Shown here: one piece after another, positions 59,584 to 64,000 of the stretch
Position numbering within the stretch: position 1 is the first letter of the stretch
How the letters are laid out: every line of letters starts with the position of its first letter
From: Rhynchopus sp. YZ270_cl-10
Lineage: Eukaryota; Euglenozoa; Diplonemea; Diplonemida; Diplonemidae
Reading direction: 5' to 3'
NCBI GenBank assembly: GCA_964035575.1
Contig: OZ037881.1
Span: 1,240,001-1,304,000, forward strand
DNA length: 64,000 nucleotides
Program-made: the position numbers and the translations under genes
Notes under the pieces: model-generated
Seen by the model: only the letters and a program-made list of their open reading frames with translations
Database searches by the model: none
Told to the model about the DNA's origin: nothing

Positions 59584-61281
59584 TTCCGGGGGTTGGACGG
59601 GTACCCGTTGGGGGAGTATGTGCGTGACGAGGGGGATGACGTGGTGGAGGCGGATGTTGAGACGTCTGCGGCGCCTCCGCATGTGCTCTTGGATGATGTC
59701 GCTGGGGTCTGGGGTGGCCCATCTGGGGTGAAGCGGCAGGTGCTTGACTCATTCCCGGCGGGTCTGATTGATTTGGGGGCGCTCCGCCGACTGGTACCGG
59801 CGAAGGCCAGGTTGTTCGCAATGCTTGACGACATTGCGACTTTCCGTGCGCAGCTGACGGGGTCTGGGGTGTCGATGCCGGGCCCGCCCTCCAAGCTCCA
59901 GGACGGCATGTTGGCGGCGTGCGTGGGTAGTGGGGTTTTGCGCACGGAGAAGCGAGCTTTCCCGTCGGTGTGTGGGCTGTCTGTGTTTCCGCTGGCGAAG
60001 ACGAACGGCAAGATGCGTCTCATCGTTGACGCACGGCCGTTGAACACGGCGATGCACTCCCCGCCAAAGTTCAGCCTCCCTACACCATACGAGCTGTCGG
60101 AACTCATCCTACGCGGGGGCGCTACGCATGCAGTCGTGGCGGATTTTAAAGGGTTTTTCTGGCAATTCCCTTTATCCGCGGAGGTGGGGCAGTTTTTTGG
60201 TGTGCGGCAGGGTGCGCGTCGCATGCAGCTTACCCGCATGGCGATGGGGTGGTCGTGGGCGGCGGTGATTGCGCAGGAGACGTCGCTGGGGCTTCTCGGG
60301 GATATGGCGGGTGTGTGTGCTGCTGCGTGGATAGACGACAACCTCATTTTGGGGAAGTCGGCGGGTGAGGCGTCTGCGCGGCTTCGGGGGTTCCTGCGCA
60401 GAGCGGACGAAGTTGGCGCTGAGGTGAACCGCGAGAAGTCGACGCTCACTCCGGTACAGGTGTGTACCTACGCAGGGATTGAGTGGGATTTGCGGGGGCG
60501 CAGAATGCGGCTGCCGGGGGAGTGGCGTCGGAAGGCCCGTGTCGTGATGGACGTATTGCTGTCGGCGTCGGGTCCCTCGCTGCGCGAAGTGTGGAAAGGT
60601 ATCGGGGCCGTCATCTGGGCGACGTATGCGATGGGGGACCGGTTCTGCGGGGTGCCGGACATGTTGGCGTGGATTCGTGCGCGGGGCGCCGAGGTGTCTG
60701 CGGGCGCGATTGACTGGGACGACCAGGTGCAGATCTCTGCGGGCATGCGGACGGACTTGCGTGTGTTTGTGGAGCGGCGATTGGTGCCGGATGTGTGGCG
60801 CGTCCCCAGGTGGAAGCTGTCGCCGGAGGAGGGGTGTGACACGGTGGTGTGGTCGGACGCTTGCCCCGAGGGGTGGGGGTTTATTGTGCGGACGCTTGCT
60901 GGCGGGCGCGCTTTCAGGAAGTGGGGCACGTGGTCCACGGTCGAGGATATTTTCATTTTGGAGTTGCGGGCGATGGCCTGGGGCGTGCTGCATGCTGTAC
61001 GTGGTGGCGCCCGCAGGATTTTGGTGGTGGGGGACAACGCCGCGGTGGTTGCTGTGCTGGAGAAGGGCCACTGTGCAGTCAGGTTAGGGAACACGGTCTT
61101 GGAGCGCCTGTTTCGGGTCACTGACGGGGCGGGTGCGGGCATGTTGTCGCGCTGGATCGCGACGGACCGTATGCCGGCGGACGAGCTGTCGCGCTGGGGT
61201 ACCGCTGGGCAGGACTGGGCCGACCCCCCGTCGGACGGCGTGGTGGTCGACGGTGGCGGTTTTATGTGGTCGGACGAGTGA
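59584..61281 (+). CDS. Reverse transcriptase-RNase H of the YR retroelement
   Basis: The open frame overlaps upstream sequence in another frame; only this part shows domains. RT blocks: LIVDARPLNTAM, VVADFKGFFWQFPL, MAMGWSWAAVIAQE and AWIDDNLILG (the xxDD box). RNase H blocks: VVWSDACPEGWGF, ILELRAMAWG, ILVVGDNAAVV and DRMPADELSRW, supplying the expected acidic residues. No protease or DDE integrase is present, as expected for the group. The start of translation is uncertain. Confidence 0.85.
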   Translation, partial: FRGLDGYPLGEYVRDEGDDVVEADVETSAAPPHVLLDDVAGVWGGPSGVKRQVLDSFPAGLIDLGALRRLVPAKARLFAMLDDIATFRAQLTGSGVSMPGPPSKLQDGMLAACVGSGVLRTEKRAFPSVCGLSVFPLAKTNGKMRLIVDARPLNTAMHSPPKFSLPTPYELSELILRGGATHAVVADFKGFFWQFPLSAEVGQFFGVRQGARRMQLTRMAMGWSWAAVIAQETSLGLLGDMAGVCAAAWIDDNLILGKSAGEASARLRGFLRRADEVGAEVNREKSTLTPVQVCTYAGIEWDLRGRRMRLPGEWRRKARVVMDVLLSASGPSLREVWKGIGAVIWATYAMGDRFCGVPDMLAWIRARGAEVSAGAIDWDDQVQISAGMRTDLRVFVERRLVPDVWRVPRWKLSPEEGCDTVVWSDACPEGWGFIVRTLAGGRAFRKWGTWSTVEDIFILELRAMAWGVLHAVRGGARRILVVGDNAAVVAVLEKGHCAVRLGNTVLERLFRVTDGAGAGMLSRWIATDRMPADELSRWGTAGQDWADPPSDGVVVDGGGFMWSDE

Positions 61282-61564
61282 TGTCCTTAGATTATTCTTA
61301 TTTTAGATTGCCTTCTGTTTTTTCTTCCAGCTTTTCATTAAAGCTGTTTCCCTGCCCTGTTTTTTGTCCGCTGTTTTTTTTTTGCAGTGGCTTTTGGTTT
61401 TATTTCTGGATGCCTGCGCCCGCTGAGGCTTGGTGTCGTATCATTGGTTTTTTGTTCACTCCGCCTTTTTTCTGGGCCCTCGGGGGTCCTGTGTTTTTGT
61501 TTGTAGTTGGGATGGATGCTCTCGTGGCCTACGGGTTTAAATATTCTACGTGACGGTGTCAGGA

Positions 61565-61710
61565 GGTTGTTTCGGCTTCCACATTCGCCCCCCTCATCGT
61601 AGCGCCTATTTCGAGATAAAAGTATCCCCCTTCCCTCCTCTCCGTTTTCATCATTGCTGTTCGCCCTTCGCGGGTCTTTTAGGTACTCTCTATCTATCTC
61701 AGATCTCCCT
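61565..61710 (+). repeat. Split direct repeat B1
   Basis: 146 nt, GGTTGTTTCGGCTTCCACAT to TCTCAGATCTCCCT, directly joined to A2. Confidence 0.9.
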
Positions 61711-61968
61711 GAAACACGCTTTAGCGGAGCAGCTTCGCTGCGTGTTGGGAGATCTTTGATAGAGACTACCGTCCTTTTGATTTGACATGGCACGCACACT
61801 GCTATTTGGCAGAATATTTATTTGATTTTCCTCAGGCTTTGTCCTGGTTGGCCGGGGTCCGTTTATGTTTCAGTCTCTACCCTCACCAAATCACCACACC
61901 ATCTTCATCAGATTTTTTGTTGGAATTTGTTTTGGGTTGTTTCGGCTTCCACATTCGCCCCCCTCATC
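61711..61968 (+). repeat. Split direct repeat A2
   Basis: Second copy of the 258-nt A segment; its last 34 nt are also the first 34 nt of B2. Confidence 0.9.
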
Positions 61969-62080
61969 GTAGCGCCTATTTCGAGATAAAAGTATCCCCC
62001 TTCCCTCCTCTCCGTTTTCATCATTGCTGTTCGCCCTTCGCGGGTCTTTTAGGTACTCTCTATCTATCTCAGATCTCCCT
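61935..62080 (+). repeat. Split direct repeat B2
   Basis: Second copy of the 146-nt B segment, ending AGATCTCCCT at the CT tract. Confidence 0.9.
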
Positions 62081-62181
62081 CCCCCCTCTCTCCCCCCTCT
62101 CCCTCCCCCCTCTCCCTCCCCCCTGCACCACCTCCCACCTTCCCCCCAACAGAACCCCCTCCCACACACCCCACGCATGCC

Positions 62182-64000
62182 ATGAAACGAAGCCGGTCAT
62201 ACTCCCCCTTTCTGCTCCTCTACGTCGGCACTGTGTTCAGTTACGTCGCCGCTGCAAGGCATAGGTATACCTTTGATGATGCAGGGGACCTAGGGCAGGC
62301 GTCGGGCGCGCCGCATGCCGTAGCGGTGGGGAGTGTGCACTACCGGGAGAGGGGTGGTGTGCGTAGTGGTGGGTATGTGGAGCTGTCGGGGGGGCATCTC
62401 CTGGTTGGGGAGGCAGATCAGTGGCAGGTCGGGACGGACTTCAGTGTCACCATGTGGGTGCGTCCGCGGAGCCTTCCTGGCACGCTGTTCTCGATAGGTG
62501 GGGTGCGCTCGCAGCAGGCCTGCGCAGCGTGGTCGGCACCAGAGATTGCATACCTCCCAGACCGACCACCCCTGCGGAACCACACCACAGCAACCATGGT
62601 GCGCTGCAAAGAGTCCTGTGCAGAGGATGCATCCTGCACTGCAGTGTCCTTTGACGCCGCCGAGCCGCGTGACAACTGTAATTTGTACGACTGTGAACCA
62701 GGGGAAGAGCACTGCGCTATGGTGCAGGGTGGGAACACAACAGTGCGGGTGGTGCGGTGTTCGCGAGAGAACCCCTCGCTCAGTGTGCATCTGACCTCGT
62801 CCGGTGTGTTAGGTGTGTCCTGGAACGGTGGGTTCTGTGAGATGGCAGGTGTGCTGCAGGTGGGTGCCTGGAGTCTGGTGTCCTTCGCTGTGTCAACGGA
62901 TACGTTTCGTACGCATGGTGTGGTGAGGCTGTCTCGCATGTCCCCGGGGGTGGAGGACGTGGCGTGCTACTCAGAGAAGTGGCACTTCCCGCAGGGGCTT
63001 CCCTTTCATAATGGGTATCAGGCTGCGGTGGGGTACGACCTGACCAGGATGCACCCATTCCTGGCAGGTGACATTGACGACTTCACGGTGTCGCATGTAG
63101 GTGCCGATGTTGGCGCCTTGACAAAGCAGATAGGTGTCGACCTGGGTGTCATCTTCGAAGAGCACTTCGCATCGGACAGCTACCCCGCACGCAGACGTGA
63201 CATCGAGGTGAACCGCGGTGGTGGGCTCAAGGGGAACTCCCTACGTGTCAACATGGACAGCGCGCTGCCCGCAAACGCTGCGCACAGGGTGGAGGCAGAC
63301 TTCGCTTCGTTAGGGGCCCTGCCTGAGTTCAGTGTGTGTGCGTGGATCAAACCCATGTGCGTCAGTGGTTCCTGTGGTCGGCCGTGGACCCTGCGCAACC
63401 CTGCAACCGGGAAGGCGTCGATGTACTTAGAGCTGAAGGGGAACGGCGAGGTCGCGCATATGTTGCATGTGAACCCGTATCGTGAGAGTGTTGTGTCCAC
63501 GTCCACACCGTCGTGGACGGGGTGCTACGTAGCGACGGAGTACGTGAAGGAGACTGCGCAGCGCTTTGACCTGTTCACGGTGCATGAATGTGGGGTGCAG
63601 TGTGCGACGAAGTACTTCTTCTTGGGCACGTCCCGGTACGCCTGCCACTGCAGCGACACGCACCCGTCGCTGCTCATGAAGCGTGCACCTGACCACCAAT
63701 GCGACATCGCCTGCTGGAACGAAGTCGCCACCGAGAGCCCCACTGTGTGCAAGCTCGGCTCCGAAGACAAGCTCAAGGTGGCTGCCTACGAGCACATCGT
63801 GGCCGCACGCTACGACCTCAGCCCGCTCGGCACACGCTGTGCAGGCGGCCTCGAAAGCAACCCTACCTCAGAGGAGGAGTGCGTCAAGGCAGCAGGCACG
63901 CTGGGTATAACCACCACACTGTCCTCCATCGGGTGGCCCTGGTCGTACCCACCTGGCTGCCTCTGGAACGGCGGCACTCAGCTGTACTGGAACCCGCCAA
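62182..64000 (+). CDS. Secreted/surface protein with LamG-like and WSC-like domains (runs off window)
   Basis: 606 codons remain open to the last base, so the 3' end is outside. The ATG at 62182 lies 29 nt after CCCCCCAACAG. A hydrophobic N-terminus (FLLLYVGTVFSYVAAA) looks like a signal peptide. About 30-110 and again 300-440 resemble laminin-G/concanavalin-like folds (YVELSGGHLLVGE, TDFSVTMWVRPRSLPGTLFS; EFSVCAWIKPM). Between and after are Cys-rich parts; GCYVATEY...TVHECGVQC ATKYFFLG...YACHCSD...CDIACW fits a WSC carbohydrate-binding domain. The visible end has YPPGCLWN...LYWNPP, a motif seen in many protist surface proteins. An extracellular glycan-binding role is inferred. Confidence 0.75.
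   Translation, partial: MKRSRSYSPFLLLYVGTVFSYVAAARHRYTFDDAGDLGQASGAPHAVAVGSVHYRERGGVRSGGYVELSGGHLLVGEADQWQVGTDFSVTMWVRPRSLPGTLFSIGGVRSQQACAAWSAPEIAYLPDRPPLRNHTTATMVRCKESCAEDASCTAVSFDAAEPRDNCNLYDCEPGEEHCAMVQGGNTTVRVVRCSRENPSLSVHLTSSGVLGVSWNGGFCEMAGVLQVGAWSLVSFAVSTDTFRTHGVVRLSRMSPGVEDVACYSEKWHFPQGLPFHNGYQAAVGYDLTRMHPFLAGDIDDFTVSHVGADVGALTKQIGVDLGVIFEEHFASDSYPARRRDIEVNRGGGLKGNSLRVNMDSALPANAAHRVEADFASLGALPEFSVCAWIKPMCVSGSCGRPWTLRNPATGKASMYLELKGNGEVAHMLHVNPYRESVVSTSTPSWTGCYVATEYVKETAQRFDLFTVHECGVQCATKYFFLGTSRYACHCSDTHPSLLMKRAPDHQCDIACWNEVATESPTVCKLGSEDKLKVAAYEHIVAARYDLSPLGTRCAGGLESNPTSEEECVKAAGTLGITTTLSSIGWPWSYPPGCLWNGGTQLYWNPP

Larger units (their letters stand above)
56790..62080 (+). mobile_element. 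Tyrosine-recombinase retrotransposon, VIPER/Ngaro-like, apparently whole
   Basis: 5.3 kb. Ends are split direct repeats: A1 56790-57047, B1 61565-61710, A2 61711-61968, B2 61935-62080 (A and B share 34 nt). A1/A2 and B1/B2 look identical or nearly so, suggesting recent insertion. Internal open frames in order are gag-like, tyrosine recombinase and RT-RNase H; all are long and uninterrupted. The order gag-YR-RT/RH is that of trypanosomatid VIPER elements, while A1-B1A2-B2 repeats are typical of Ngaro-group elements. It is inserted in a CT-rich minisatellite. GC is much higher than in the flanks. Confidence 0.9.

Noticed and set aside
59502-60449. 315-aa minus-strand frame
   Set aside because: Antisense of the reverse transcriptase region.

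Overview
The window is nuclear DNA of a eukaryotic protist. The best guess is a euglenozoan, most likely a diplonemid; this is an inference. Every supported host gene lies on the + strand. A pyrimidine-rich tract ending in AG sits about 10-40 nt before most start codons, as expected if mRNAs are trans-spliced from a one-directional array. Conventional GT-AG introns are common: I place 24, of which 21 start GTATG, 2 start GTATT and 1 starts GTGTG, with lengths of 40-363 nt. The retroelement near the right end has the gag-YR-RT/RH order known from kinetoplastid VIPER elements. Intergenic DNA is rich in A and T runs and packed with short dispersed repeats.

Layout. 0-13 kb: 3' part of a PRPP-synthetase-like gene with an eroded active site, a purple acid phosphatase, a P-loop ATPase joined to a PD-(D/E)XK-like nuclease (Crinkler/RHS type), a membrane-anchored methyltransferase, and a possible TraB-like protein with an acidic tail. 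13-20 kb: repeat-rich DNA, a DPH4-type J protein, a small C2HC protein, and a hAT transposon remnant between inverted repeats. 20-29 kb: an unknown 517-aa protein, a ubiquitin-like/ankyrin membrane protein, a Mind bomb/KEG-like SH3-repeat protein, a coiled-coil (possibly ciliary) protein and a cyclophilin with an insert. 29.5-30.8 kb: a near-perfect 1.27-kb foldback palindrome with the same ORF in both arms.

31-46 kb: geranylgeranyl diphosphate synthase, a small acidic protein followed by a GGT tract, a vWA-UBA-RBR ubiquitin ligase, a secreted protein of eleven 50-residue cysteine repeats, a small four-exon membrane protein, and the first of two secreted basic paralogues. 47-56 kb: an aldehyde dehydrogenase, CCZ1 (Rab7 exchange-factor subunit), the second basic paralogue, a mitochondrial single-span protein and a mitochondrial J protein. 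56.8-62.1 kb: an apparently whole tyrosine-recombinase retrotransposon with A1-B1A2-B2 split direct repeats, inserted in a CT-rich tract. 62.2-64 kb: a secreted LamG/WSC-type protein that runs off the window.

The genes are a mixed housekeeping and accessory set, not one pathway. Ubiquitin-related functions recur (RBR ligase, MIB/KEG-like protein, Ubl protein), as do mitochondrial and secretory ones. The least explained features are the dispersed stem-loop repeats (here called A, B, C and E1), several of which lie inside introns, the foldback element, and the ATPase-nuclease gene.
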